57,212 nt of DNA from Microscilla marina ATCC 23134 (GCF_000169175.1 NZ_AAWS01000058.1:1-57212); one strand, 5' to 3'; shown: positions 44,100 through 51,713, counted from the first letter of the stretch. Program-made: numbers and translations. Notes: generated by a model not told the origin, from the sequence alone.

Positions 44100-44241
44100 A
44101 ACTTGTTTAAGGTTTCTCCAAATGATTCAAAACTAGCTTTTTGATTACCTGCTTCGTTGTGTAAATACTCATTTAGCCCTGATTTAGCGCTGCTAAACTC
44201 CGTCTTACACGCCTCGCCTGAAATCAAAAATTAAACAAGTT
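44100..44241. mobile_element. 142-bp MITE-like imperfect palindrome
   Basis: Ends AACTTGTTTAA and TTAAACAAGTT are perfect 11-bp inverted repeats. Inside, TTTTTGATT pairs with AATCAAAAA, and TGTGTAA and TTTAGC with TTACACG and GCTAAA, so the whole element can fold into one long imperfect hairpin. It lies just upstream of the ROCO start and may affect its promoter. The rest of 44055-44430 shows only the terminator below. Confidence 0.6.
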
Positions 44242-44348
44242 CATAAAAAAGATTTGATTCTTGGGTAGGGGTGGGAGTATTTTTTTATTGCCTGAGGGTT
44301 AATTTGTTGGTTGCCTAAAGGAGTACAGGTTATCTGAAAAAACAAAAA

Positions 44349-44384
44349 AGCCAACTACTTACAAAAAACGATAAGTAATTGGCT
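44349..44384 (-). terminator. Terminator of the first DUF1987 gene
   Basis: AGCCAA(C)TACTTA and TAAGTAATTGGCT arms around a 10-nt loop; on the minus strand followed by TTTTTTG. It lies 47 bp after the stop. Confidence 0.75.
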
Positions 44385-44430
44385 TGGCTATTTGGCACAA
44401 TTTAAATATGCCGCCGCTTAAACCCTACTG

Positions 44431-44826
44431 CTAAGTACTTGCTTCGAAGTCCTGTTCTATGATTTCAAAAGGAACTTTCAGCGTAGCCTGATAGTCTTCT
44501 CCTGCTTCTATCATACGGTATTCTTCGGGCAAACTGTACCAGTTTATTTTTACTTGCCCTTTTCCAGAGTTATGGTATTGATCTAACATTTGCATGATCT
44601 CTAGCAACCTTTGCGAGCTGCCAGTATTGTAATACAATAACTTAAAATTAAAGGTAATAGGACCTTCGTATTGTTTGGTGTAGGCATCTATCCATTGAAT
44701 AATGGGTAAATAAAAATCCATTGAATATTCACTAAATGACTCTCCGCTAATTTCGAAAACCTTGGTGTTGGCATCAAAAGAAACCTGGGGGGTGTCATGC
44801 TTTTCGGCGATAAAAAAATTTCTCAC
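44431..44826 (-). CDS. SiaC/DUF1987-family regulatory phosphoprotein, paralogue 1
   Basis: 131 residues from a GTG at 44826. The family features are TPQVSFDANTKVFEISGES, the DFYLPIIQWIDAYTKQ helix and LLYYNTGSSQRLLEIM, whose Thr corresponds to the phosphorylated Thr of Pseudomonas SiaC. In that organism SiaC is phosphorylated by SiaB, freed by SiaA, and activates the diguanylate cyclase SiaD. No such partners are in this window. It is about 70 percent identical to the next gene 1 kb away, and their upstream regions are also alike. Confidence 0.88.
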   Translation of the reverse strand: MRNFFIAEKHDTPQVSFDANTKVFEISGESFSEYSMDFYLPIIQWIDAYTKQYEGPITFNFKLLYYNTGSSQRLLEIMQMLDQYHNSGKGQVKINWYSLPEEYRMIEAGEDYQATLKVPFEIIEQDFEAST

Positions 44827-45361
44827 TTTATGTTATTTACTTTGATAATGTGTCTATAGAATAAATGTATTTACCTTTTACTTCGAGGCAAATACATTGA
44901 CAACAAGCAGCACCTTATTTTTCTGGCAGTGCTTTGTTGATGAAACAAGACGTTTTTTTTTCTGCAAAGGAAATCAAAAAAATAATAATTTATCGAGTAC
45001 CAAATGCAAGAAATATTACACTGTAACATCTTTTTTATACGATTTACTACATTTTCTTTGTTTTGTCCTTTTTTATGTGCCTTGGGTACAAACACGATCG
45101 GGGGCAATGGGGTAGGCTTCTTAGCAACAGGAGGGGGTAATGAAAAAATAGCCAAGCAGGAGCTTTTTTTTATCAAGAGTACCTCACCTTCTCGATGAAT
45201 GCCCTGTTATTTTAGCTGAATTTTGTTCTTTGACGCACTTTAAAATTTATCCCACAGGATGGCTATATTCATAGCTACGTAAGTTTTTTGAGTAAAATCA
45301 GGGGAATAACGCCATTGGGCTAACTACAGCTTTACTTTGTCAGGTATTGAGTACTCTAGCT
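44827..45361. promoter_or_regulatory. Upstream region of DUF1987 paralogue 1, duplicated at paralogue 2
   Basis: On the minus strand TGTATTTG at 44896-44889 (one mismatch to TAnnTTTG) is the likely -7 box. Further upstream, GATGTTACA-GT-GTAATATTT at 45033-45012 is matched at 46006-45985 in front of paralogue 2. The stretch 44960-45040 aligns with 45940-46012 over its length. Short frames in the region are not convincing. Confidence 0.5.
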
Positions 45362-45369
45362 AAAAAAGC

Positions 45370-45399
45370 AAAGCCATTGGTTCATCAACCAATGGCTTT
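45370..45399 (-). terminator. Terminator of the second DUF1987 gene
   Basis: AAAGCCATTGGTT-CATC-AACCAATGGCTTT, a perfect 13-bp stem with a 4-nt loop, followed by TTGCTTTTTT on the minus strand. Confidence 0.85.
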
Positions 45400-45436
45400 T
45401 AATTTATTATAAATGAATAGAAGACTAGATAAAAAA

Positions 45437-45832
45437 TCAAGCGACCGTTACCTCATCTTGCAATACTATTTCGAAAGGTATTTGGATACTTGCCTGAAAG
45501 TCTTCACCTGCCTCTATGATACTGCTTTCGTCAGAGGTGGTATACCAATTTATTTTTACTTGCCCGCGCCCCGACTGGTGGTAGCGTTCCAGTAGCTTCA
45601 TCATCTCATAAAACCTTTGTGAGCTTCCTGTATTGTAGTACAATAGCTTAAAGTTGAATGTAAGAGTGCCCTGGTGTTGTTTGGTGTAGGCATCTAACCA
45701 CTGGATAATAGGCAAATAGAAGTCCATTGAGCACAGACCAAAAGACTCTCCTTTGATTTCAAAAACTTGAGTCGCAACGTCAAACGATACTTGTGGAGTA
45801 TCCTGATTTTCGGGAATAAAGAAATTTCTCAT
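45437..45832 (-). CDS. SiaC/DUF1987-family regulatory phosphoprotein, paralogue 2
   Basis: 131 residues from the ATG at 45832, chosen because it aligns with the start of paralogue 1 (MRNFFI); a longer frame up to 45976 lacks support. It has TPQVSFDVATQVFEIKGES, DFYLPIIQWLDAYTKQ and LLYYNTGSSQRFYEMM with the same candidate phospho-Thr. Differences from paralogue 1 cluster at the C-terminus (TTSDESSIIEAGEDFQAS). A tandem duplication including the promoter is the simplest origin. Each copy has its own promoter and its own unrelated terminator. Confidence 0.88.
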   Translation of the reverse strand: MRNFFIPENQDTPQVSFDVATQVFEIKGESFGLCSMDFYLPIIQWLDAYTKQHQGTLTFNFKLLYYNTGSSQRFYEMMKLLERYHQSGRGQVKINWYTTSDESSIIEAGEDFQASIQIPFEIVLQDEVTVA

Positions 45833-45870
45833 TAATGTATATAATATTATTTTTATAAATAGGTTTGACC

Positions 45871-46012
45871 CAAATACAAAATAAGTATGATGTCTTGTGG
45901 TATAAGTACAGTATTTTGTAAGTGAAGCCGGTTGTTTTATGCAAAAGAAACAAAAAAAAGTATAATTTACTGACAACAGTTGTAAAAAATATTACCTTGT
46001 AACATCTACACT
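45871..46012 (-). promoter_or_regulatory. Upstream region of DUF1987 paralogue 2
   Basis: TGTATTTG at 45878-45871 (same deviation from consensus as in paralogue 1) and GATGTTACA-AG-GTAATATTT at 46006-45985. Confidence 0.5.
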
Positions 46013-46083
46013 CAAATAAAACATATAAATTGAAGCCTTTCTGATACATGCTACCCCTCCTGTAAACATCGAAACACCCTGAT

Positions 46084-47850
46084 TCACCTTCTTTGTAGTC
46101 GCATTTTATGCAGTTGGGCATAGTGCCCCTGCAATGCCAGTAATTCGGCATGGGTACCTTGTTCTTGTATGCTGCCTTTGTCCAATACTATAATTTTGTC
46201 TGCTTTTTGGATAGTAGACAGGCGATGAGCAATGATGATAGCAGTACGTCCTTTCATCAGTTTTTTGGTGGCATTTTGTATCAACCTTTCAGTTTCTGAA
46301 TCTACCGATGAGGTTGCTTCATCCAATACAATAATTTGTGGGTCGTATACCATGGCTCTTATAAAAGCAATCATTTGGCGTTGTCCTACCGATAACGTAG
46401 CGCCACGCTCCATCACGTTGTAGTTGAGTCCTCCCGGAAAACGGGAAATAAATGTTTGTGCGCCTACCATCTCTATAGCTTCCCATAATTTTTGTTCGCT
46501 GATGTGGGTAGCACCCAACAAAATATTGTCTCTGAGCGATTGAGCAAACAAAAACACATCTTGCAACACAATGCCTATTTGTGACCGCAAAAAGCCAAGG
46601 CTGTAAGCCTCTATGGGGGTGTTGTCAAGCGTGATTGTTCCCCGGTTTTTTTCATAAAACCTACCCAACGCATTAATCACCGATGATTTGCCTGCTCCTG
46701 TAACACCTACCAGGGCGAGGGTTTCACCTGCTTTTACTTCAAACGATATGTCTTTTAGTACAGGCTCTCCCTGGTGATAGGCAAACCACACCTTATCAAA
46801 CCTAATGTGCCCTTGTACCTGTGGGGGAGTGTAAGTGCCCCTGTCAGGAATTTGCTCTTGCACATCTATCATTCCCAAAATATGGTGCAGGCTTACCAAA
46901 CCCGCTTGTAACACATTGAGGCGTTGGGCAAGGTTACGCACCGGACTAAACACCATGCGGATATACATGATAAAAGCTATTAATACTCCCAGCGATATTT
47001 CATTCTTTAATACACTACGTGCTCCATACCATACCAGCAAGCCAGTACCTCCTGCGGTGAGTGCTTCGGTAACGGGCAGGTATACCGACTCGTACCAAAC
47101 TGATTTGAGGTATATTTTTTTGAAACGGTGGCTTACCTCCCGAAACTTTGCCTGTTCGTTTTGTTGTGCGCCAAACAGTTGAATAATGCGCATGCCACTT
47201 ATTCGTTCCTGAACAAAAGCATTGAGTTCGGCTACAATGTCTCGTACTTCAGTCACCACTACTTTCATTTTCTCTTTAAACACAAACGAGCTCCACATAA
47301 ACAAAGGCAACAGTGAGATGCTTACCATGGTAAGTTGCCAATGAGTGTAAAGCATAATGGTAAAAATAGTAATGGTAAAAAAAATGTCGGCAATGAGTGC
47401 CGCAATGCCCGCCGAAAGAATACCCGATAGCGTTTGTACATCGGTAATATTGCGGGTCATGAGTTCGCCAATGGGGGTTTGGTCATAATACCTCAGCCGC
47501 AGGCTTAGTAGGTGTCGGTATACATGCATTCTAATGTCTCTGACTACGGTTTGCCCCAACCAAGCAGCCAAATAGGTATGAGCATACGTGAGCAATACCT
47601 GCCCCAGCACTACAGCCACCATCCACCACGATATGGTCACCAAACCTGCGTAGTTATTTTTGAGTATGTAATTGTCTACAGCCAGTTGTACTAAAATGGC
47701 CTGCGAAGGGCGAAAGACAGCAGTGATGATGGCCAGGAAAAGCAGCAGGTAAAAATAGGCTCGATAAGGGGCGACAAACTCAACCAAACGGTGGTAAATT
47801 TTCCAGTGGAGTTTTTTTCTTTGCGAGGTAGCTTTTTCTTTTACTGGCAT
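46084..47850 (-). CDS. ABC exporter with fused membrane and ATPase domains
   Basis: 588 residues from the ATG at 47850 (MPVKEKATSQRKKLHWK); the frame to 47904 adds only a weak tail. Six membrane helices fill about residues 25-320 with VRDIRMHVYRHLLSLRLRYY and GELMTRNITDVQTL of the type I exporter coupling region. The ATPase has Walker A GVTGAGKSSVINALGRF, signature LSVGQRQM, Walker B IIVLDEATSSVDSET and an HRLST switch. This is the MsbA/MdlB-like half-transporter class. There is no C39 peptidase domain. It lies 3 kb from the graspetide genes, in the opposite direction, so a link to peptide export is open. Confidence 0.92.
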   Translation of the reverse strand: MPVKEKATSQRKKLHWKIYHRLVEFVAPYRAYFYLLLFLAIITAVFRPSQAILVQLAVDNYILKNNYAGLVTISWWMVAVVLGQVLLTYAHTYLAAWLGQTVVRDIRMHVYRHLLSLRLRYYDQTPIGELMTRNITDVQTLSGILSAGIAALIADIFFTITIFTIMLYTHWQLTMVSISLLPLFMWSSFVFKEKMKVVVTEVRDIVAELNAFVQERISGMRIIQLFGAQQNEQAKFREVSHRFKKIYLKSVWYESVYLPVTEALTAGGTGLLVWYGARSVLKNEISLGVLIAFIMYIRMVFSPVRNLAQRLNVLQAGLVSLHHILGMIDVQEQIPDRGTYTPPQVQGHIRFDKVWFAYHQGEPVLKDISFEVKAGETLALVGVTGAGKSSVINALGRFYEKNRGTITLDNTPIEAYSLGFLRSQIGIVLQDVFLFAQSLRDNILLGATHISEQKLWEAIEMVGAQTFISRFPGGLNYNVMERGATLSVGQRQMIAFIRAMVYDPQIIVLDEATSSVDSETERLIQNATKKLMKGRTAIIIAHRLSTIQKADKIIVLDKGSIQEQGTHAELLALQGHYAQLHKMRLQRR

Positions 47851-47946
47851 TTTTGTGTGAATATGATTTAATTTGGCAACGGGCACTTTTTGACATGCGT
47901 GCACTATTATCCAATGTCTGTAAAAAACACCAGTTTTTATACTTTA

Positions 47947-48107
47947 AGTGATCTTTCATAAATAATTTGAGCCATTAAAGTGTATCTATTGCCCTCATTC
48001 TTCTCAAAAAAAAAGCCTCATAGCTTTGGCTATGCACCGTTTTTTTTGAATCGTCTGAGAACAATATATTTTCTTAAATTGGCACATCTTATTTTTTCCA
48101 GATCACT
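47947..48107. mobile_element. 161-bp MITE-like element, copy 2
   Basis: Same ends (AGTGATCT ... AGATCACT), length and inner hairpin as 9753-9913. It fills the space between the ABC exporter and the WG-repeat gene and stops 22 bp before the latter's ATG, so it forms the leader of that gene's transcript or holds its promoter. Confidence 0.75.
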
Positions 48108-48129
48108 AAATAAAAAAAGAAACACTTTT

Positions 48130-50109
48130 ATGAAATACCTTAATCTATTATTGCTGCTTTGCTTTGGGCAACTATTGGCACATGCACAGCTACCTGTTCC
48201 CAAAAAAGAGCAGCCCTCCCAAAAGTATGGGTTTATCAACCGCGCTGGCAAAGTGGTGATTTCTCTTAAATATAGCAATGCCCGCGATTGTTCGGAGGGG
48301 CTCATAGCAGTACAAAAAAGAAAAAAGTGGGGGTTTATTAATAAAAAAGGCAAAGTAGTGATCAGGTTTAGGTACGAAGATGCCCGCCCTTTTTCTAATG
48401 GATTGGCAAGAGTAAAGAAAGAAGACAAGTGGGGGTTTATTAATAAAAAAGGCAAAGTAGTGATTGAGTTTCAGTATGAAGAGGTTGGCTGGTTTTTGCG
48501 AGGGCGTGCCAAGGTAAAGGAGGAAGGCAAATGGGGGTTTATTGATCAAGAAGGTAAAACTGTGATTGAATCAAAATATGACCATATAGACAGCTACGCC
48601 AAAGAGGGTTTTTATCGGGTAAAAATAAACAACAAGTGGGGACTCATTGGACAAGATGGCAAAGTGATCGTACCCATTGAGTTTGACAAGGTCACAGACT
48701 TTTACCAGGGAGTAGCAAGGGTAAAAAAGGGGGATTACTGGGGCTTGGTGAACCAACAGGGAAAAGTGGTGATCGACCCCATTTTCGACAAGGTGAGGAG
48801 TACAGCCAAGCGTGGCTATATCAAGGTAAAGAAAAACGGTCAGTGGGGAATGGTAGATAGTACTAGTAAAGTAATTATTCCTCTAGAGTTTACATACTTG
48901 TACTATTATGCCAACAGCGATTTTATTTTGGTAAAGCAAGGGGTGAAGTGGGGAGCGTTTACCACAAAAGGTGGGTTATTGGTACCCATCGGGGCTGACC
49001 GGGTAAGTGTGTTGAATAAGCATTTGATCATAGTAAGAAAAGACAAACAGTGGAAGTTGGTCAATCAGCAGGGCAAACAGTTGCTTCCGCTCAAGTACCA
49101 AAGTATCCAGCTGGCCAGCAAGGCTTTGCTCATTGTAAAACAAGGTGGCAAGAAGGGCATCGTAGATACAGCAGGAAAGGTAATGCTGCCTATAGTATAT
49201 GATAAGGTCAGTGTTTTTCATAAAGGGCTTGCGTCGGTAAAAAAACAAGGCAAGTGGGGCTTTATCAACACAAAAGGCCAATTGGTCATTCCTCTGGAGT
49301 ACGATTACCTGGGGTATTTTCAAAGAGGGTTGGCATTGGTAGAAAAAAATCAAAAATACGGATTTATGGATACTACTGGCAAGGTGGTGATTCCTCTGAT
49401 ATATGACAAAGCCAATCGCTTCAATTATTCACTATCGGTGGTAAAAAAAGGAGGCAAGTGGGGCTTGATTGACTCTACTGGTAAAGTAGTGCTGCCCATT
49501 GCCATACAAGCCGATAAGGTAGTATTAAGAAATAACTTACTTTTGTCTATAGAAAAAAACAACAAAAAAGGGTTGTTGAACTTGCAGGGCAAAACGGTGA
49601 TTCCTACAAAGTACTTGCGTATATATCGTTTTTATGAAAGCGAAGAGAAGGTGTTTTGGCAGGCAGAAACCAAAGGCTCTACAAGTATGTACAATGCCCA
49701 GGGGCAGCTATTGTTTACAGCAAAACTACAACACCTCAATTGGTTTTTAAAAGGTTTTTTTGTGTTGTACAATGAAGGTAAAACTGCCTTAATAAACGAG
49801 CAGGGCAAGGCGTTGTTTTCGTGGGGCAAATACAAGTTCAGGGGCTTTTCGGAGAGTTTAGAAGATGAGTTCTTTTGTGTAACTACCACCAACGCCAACC
49901 AACACAAACAGGTAATGGTGTATAACCGCAACGGTAAGCCAATGCTGACTACTAAACTAGACTTGATCAAGCCGTTTCGAGAAGGGCTTTCCCAAATAAA
50001 AAAAGGCAAGCGGTGGGGACTGATCAATAAAAAGACCCAAATAGTAGTTGCTCCAAAATATGGCAGTATTGGCAAGTTTCGAGAGGGGCTGGCAAAAGTA
50101 GGTGATTAA
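48130..50109 (+). CDS. Exported WG-repeat protein
   Basis: 659 residues from the ATG at 48130, which gives a signal peptide (YLNLLLLLCFGQLLAHAQ); the frame extends upstream to 47980 only through the repeat element. The mature protein is about 15 WG repeats of 42-45 residues: a WGFINKKGKVVI strand pair, a YD/YE turn and an FxxGLAxVxKxGK pair. Repeats near residues 500-600 are degenerate (KTALINEQGKALFSWGKYK). WG-repeat proteins form beta-rich surface or periplasmic structures in Bacteroidota, without known activity. Confidence 0.9.
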   Translation: MKYLNLLLLLCFGQLLAHAQLPVPKKEQPSQKYGFINRAGKVVISLKYSNARDCSEGLIAVQKRKKWGFINKKGKVVIRFRYEDARPFSNGLARVKKEDKWGFINKKGKVVIEFQYEEVGWFLRGRAKVKEEGKWGFIDQEGKTVIESKYDHIDSYAKEGFYRVKINNKWGLIGQDGKVIVPIEFDKVTDFYQGVARVKKGDYWGLVNQQGKVVIDPIFDKVRSTAKRGYIKVKKNGQWGMVDSTSKVIIPLEFTYLYYYANSDFILVKQGVKWGAFTTKGGLLVPIGADRVSVLNKHLIIVRKDKQWKLVNQQGKQLLPLKYQSIQLASKALLIVKQGGKKGIVDTAGKVMLPIVYDKVSVFHKGLASVKKQGKWGFINTKGQLVIPLEYDYLGYFQRGLALVEKNQKYGFMDTTGKVVIPLIYDKANRFNYSLSVVKKGGKWGLIDSTGKVVLPIAIQADKVVLRNNLLLSIEKNNKKGLLNLQGKTVIPTKYLRIYRFYESEEKVFWQAETKGSTSMYNAQGQLLFTAKLQHLNWFLKGFFVLYNEGKTALINEQGKALFSWGKYKFRGFSESLEDEFFCVTTTNANQHKQVMVYNRNGKPMLTTKLDLIKPFREGLSQIKKGKRWGLINKKTQIVVAPKYGSIGKFREGLAKVGD

Positions 50110-50134
50110 AAATGGAGGCAATTGATACGTGTAT

Positions 50135-50175
50135 AAACCCCTTCAGGGTGGCGTAGAGCTACTTTGGAGGGGTTT
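50135..50175 (+). terminator. Terminator of the WG-repeat gene
   Basis: AAACCCCT and GGGGTTT arms with a second inner hairpin (GTAGAGCTAC), 25 bp after the stop. No long T-run. Confidence 0.55.
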
Positions 50176-50842
50176 GTTCATGAAAAAAACTGCCTGAGGA
50201 CTTTTACAGCAGTTACTTTTCTTTTCAAATTTATATCTACCTTGCTACAAAGTGCTTTTTAGATGCTTTGATGTTTATTTAGTACTATTTTTTAATTTAA
50301 AGAAATGTTTTTAAAGCAAGTTTAGAGTCCATTTACAGCACCCCAAGTAAGGTAAAATAACCTACACAGGAAACTAACTTTAATAGGCGGGTTTTCTCTA
50401 GTATAGCCAACTGACAGTTAGTAATTATATGGTTGTTCATAATAAGTCAAATGGTTATTAGTCAGTTGATTGTATTATTCATTGTGGTCATGAAAAGAAT
50501 ATTGTTTTGCTTTTTTTGAATACTTGCAAAAGTCCTCTGTTTTTTAAAAACCACCTTGAACAACGTTCCAGGAAAAGCACTCTTGTCAGAGCTTTTCCTG
50601 GAGTGCTGAATGAGTAACAGTTAAAGAGATACTCTTTGAAAAATTATATAATTACTTGTTATTCAAATAAGTTGAGATCAAAAAAAGCTGCAAACCAAAT
50701 ATTATTCTTTAGATTTTTGGAGAATAATCTCAAAACATAGAGATTGCACACATAATAAAAAAGCGAGCATGCGCATGCCTTGACTTTTAATATCACACAT
50801 ACAAGTACTTATTATTCAACTAATTACAACATAATAAATCTC
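50176..50842. promoter_or_regulatory. Upstream region of the graspetide locus with a strong hairpin
   Basis: CCAGGAAAAGC at 50568-50578 and GCTTTTCCTGG at 50591-50601 form a perfect 11-bp stem with a 12-nt loop and no T-run. It lies 242 bp before the first precursor gene. No exact TAnnTTTG box was found; TAGATTTTTG near 50711-50720 is the nearest. Otherwise AT-rich with no gene. Confidence 0.45.
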
Positions 50843-51013
50843 ATGAAAAAGAACGTTAAAAAACCATTTTTTGCCAAATTTTTAGAAAACCAGGTAAAAG
50901 AAGAAAGCTTGACTAACGCAAAAGGCGGAACTTGTATTCAGACCAGAAAGTACCCTTCTGACAGTGACGAGTATGTTACTATGAAGTACCCTTCTGACAA
51001 TGATGAGTTTTAG
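50843..51013 (+). CDS. Microviridin-type graspetide precursor 1, two cores
   Basis: 56 residues from the ATG at 50843; the longer frame from 50780 is rejected because the microviridin leader begins at MKKNVKKPFFAKFLENQ. PFFAKFLE is the leader helix that binds the ATP-grasp ligases. A double-glycine site with Leu at -7 (SLTNAKGG, Gly28-Gly29) ends the leader. Two cores follow at a 12-residue period: TRKYPSDSDEY (Thr34, Lys36, Ser39, Asp40, Asp42, Glu43) and TMKYPSDNDEF (Thr46, Lys48, Ser51, Asp52, Asp54, Glu55). Microviridin cores are TxKYPSDx(E/D)(E/D); Thr-Asp and Ser-acid esters and a Lys-acid amide are expected in each. A free Cys31 lies between leader and core. Confidence 0.93.
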   Translation: MKKNVKKPFFAKFLENQVKEESLTNAKGGTCIQTRKYPSDSDEYVTMKYPSDNDEF

Positions 51014-51029
51014 AGAGTAAGCTATCATC

Positions 51030-51091
51030 AGAGAGCACTCAAGCGATAGTGTATTACTCAATAAAATGCTTTGTTGAATTGTGTGCTCTCT
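51030..51091 (+). terminator. Hairpin after precursor 1 (attenuator or weak terminator)
   Basis: AGAGAGCAC (51030-51038) pairs with GTGCTCTCT (51083-51091), extended by CAA/TTG after one mismatch. The loop is about 36 nt. It is followed by AAAAGAGCG, not a T-run. Confidence 0.4.
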
Positions 51092-51302
51092 AAAAGAGCG
51101 TATGTGTGATGTTGGTACAATGAGCAAAAAATAGCTGTTTTTTGGGGTAACCCAAAAGCATAAGCGAATGTTTGTTGCTTAAAATATACACCCTTGAACA
51201 TACGCTCATAGCAAAACCAATCCTTTATAAACTCATCTCCTCTGTTGATGGTTAAAAACTTACCGTTGGTAAATTAGGACGATTTGTTTTATACAAAGTG
51301 CT

Positions 51303-51310
51303 TAACTTTG
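51303..51310 (+). promoter_or_regulatory. Candidate promoter of graspetide precursor 2
   Basis: TAACTTTG is an exact TAnnTTTG box; TTTG at 51283-51286 lies 16 bp upstream, a slightly short spacing. The leader would be about 80 nt. This suggests that precursor 2 and the ligases can be transcribed apart from precursor 1. Confidence 0.4.
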
Positions 51311-51396
51311 TGGCAATGAGTAGGAGCTGCTCGCTTTGGGCGAGTTACTACATCAGGTACCTAATTTTTTAATTATTATAAAACATTATTCATCTT

Positions 51397-51603
51397 ATGA
51401 AAAAGGTAAAAAAACCATTTTTTGCTCAATTTTTAGAAAATCAAATTGCCGACGAAAAACTAACCAACACCAAAGGAGGGGCAAGTGCTGCTGCTGCTTC
51501 TGACAAAAAGAAGAAGATCAAAATAGAACAAACTATGAAGTACCCTTCGGACGCTGACGAAGATTTTACAATGAAGTATCCTTCTGACAGTGACGAATGG
51601 TAG
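51397..51603 (+). CDS. Microviridin-type graspetide precursor 2, two cores
   Basis: 68 residues. The leader MKKVKKPFFAQFLENQ is almost the same as in precursor 1 and ends with KLTNTKGG (Gly27-Gly28). A spacer of 17 residues follows, first Ala/Ser-rich, then DKKKKIKIEQ. Two cores at a 12-residue period: TMKYPSDADED (Thr46, Lys48, Ser51, Asp52, Asp54, Glu55) and TMKYPSDSDEW (Thr58, Lys60, Ser63, Asp64, Asp66, Glu67). The aromatic last residue (Trp68) is as in cyanobacterial microviridins. The basic spacer is absent from precursor 1 and might be a second cutting site for a Lys-specific protease. Confidence 0.93.
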   Translation: MKKVKKPFFAQFLENQIADEKLTNTKGGASAAAASDKKKKIKIEQTMKYPSDADEDFTMKYPSDSDEW

Positions 51604-51636
51604 ACACAGCCATTGTTCATTATAACAGGCTTTTGA

Positions 51637-51713
51637 TTTTAAGCTGTTGGCTTAAAAGCTAAAAGTCTAGCTATTTACAAACTGCTTGTTTATATTTTAG
51701 ACAAGTAGTTTGT
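51637..51713 (+). promoter_or_regulatory. Two hairpins between precursor 2 and the ligase genes
   Basis: TTTTAAGC-TGTTG-GCTTAAAA at 51637-51657 and ACAAACTGCTTGT / ACAAGTAGTTTGT at 51677-51713 (one G-T pair). Neither has a proper T-run. They could lower ligase expression relative to precursor or protect the precursor message. Confidence 0.45.

Noticed and set aside
45833-45976. 48-residue N-terminal extension of DUF1987 paralogue 2
   Set aside because: It crosses the TGTATTTG promoter box and is absent from paralogue 1.
46084-47850. ABC exporter as a definite member of the graspetide cluster
   Set aside because: It points the other way, is separated by the WG gene and a repeat element, and lacks a C39 domain, so it is only mentioned as a candidate.
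47980-48129. A 50-residue N-terminal extension of the WG-repeat protein
   Set aside because: It is read through the 161-bp repeat element; the same peptide is read from the other copy at 9786, where no gene follows, and a signal peptide begins at 48130.
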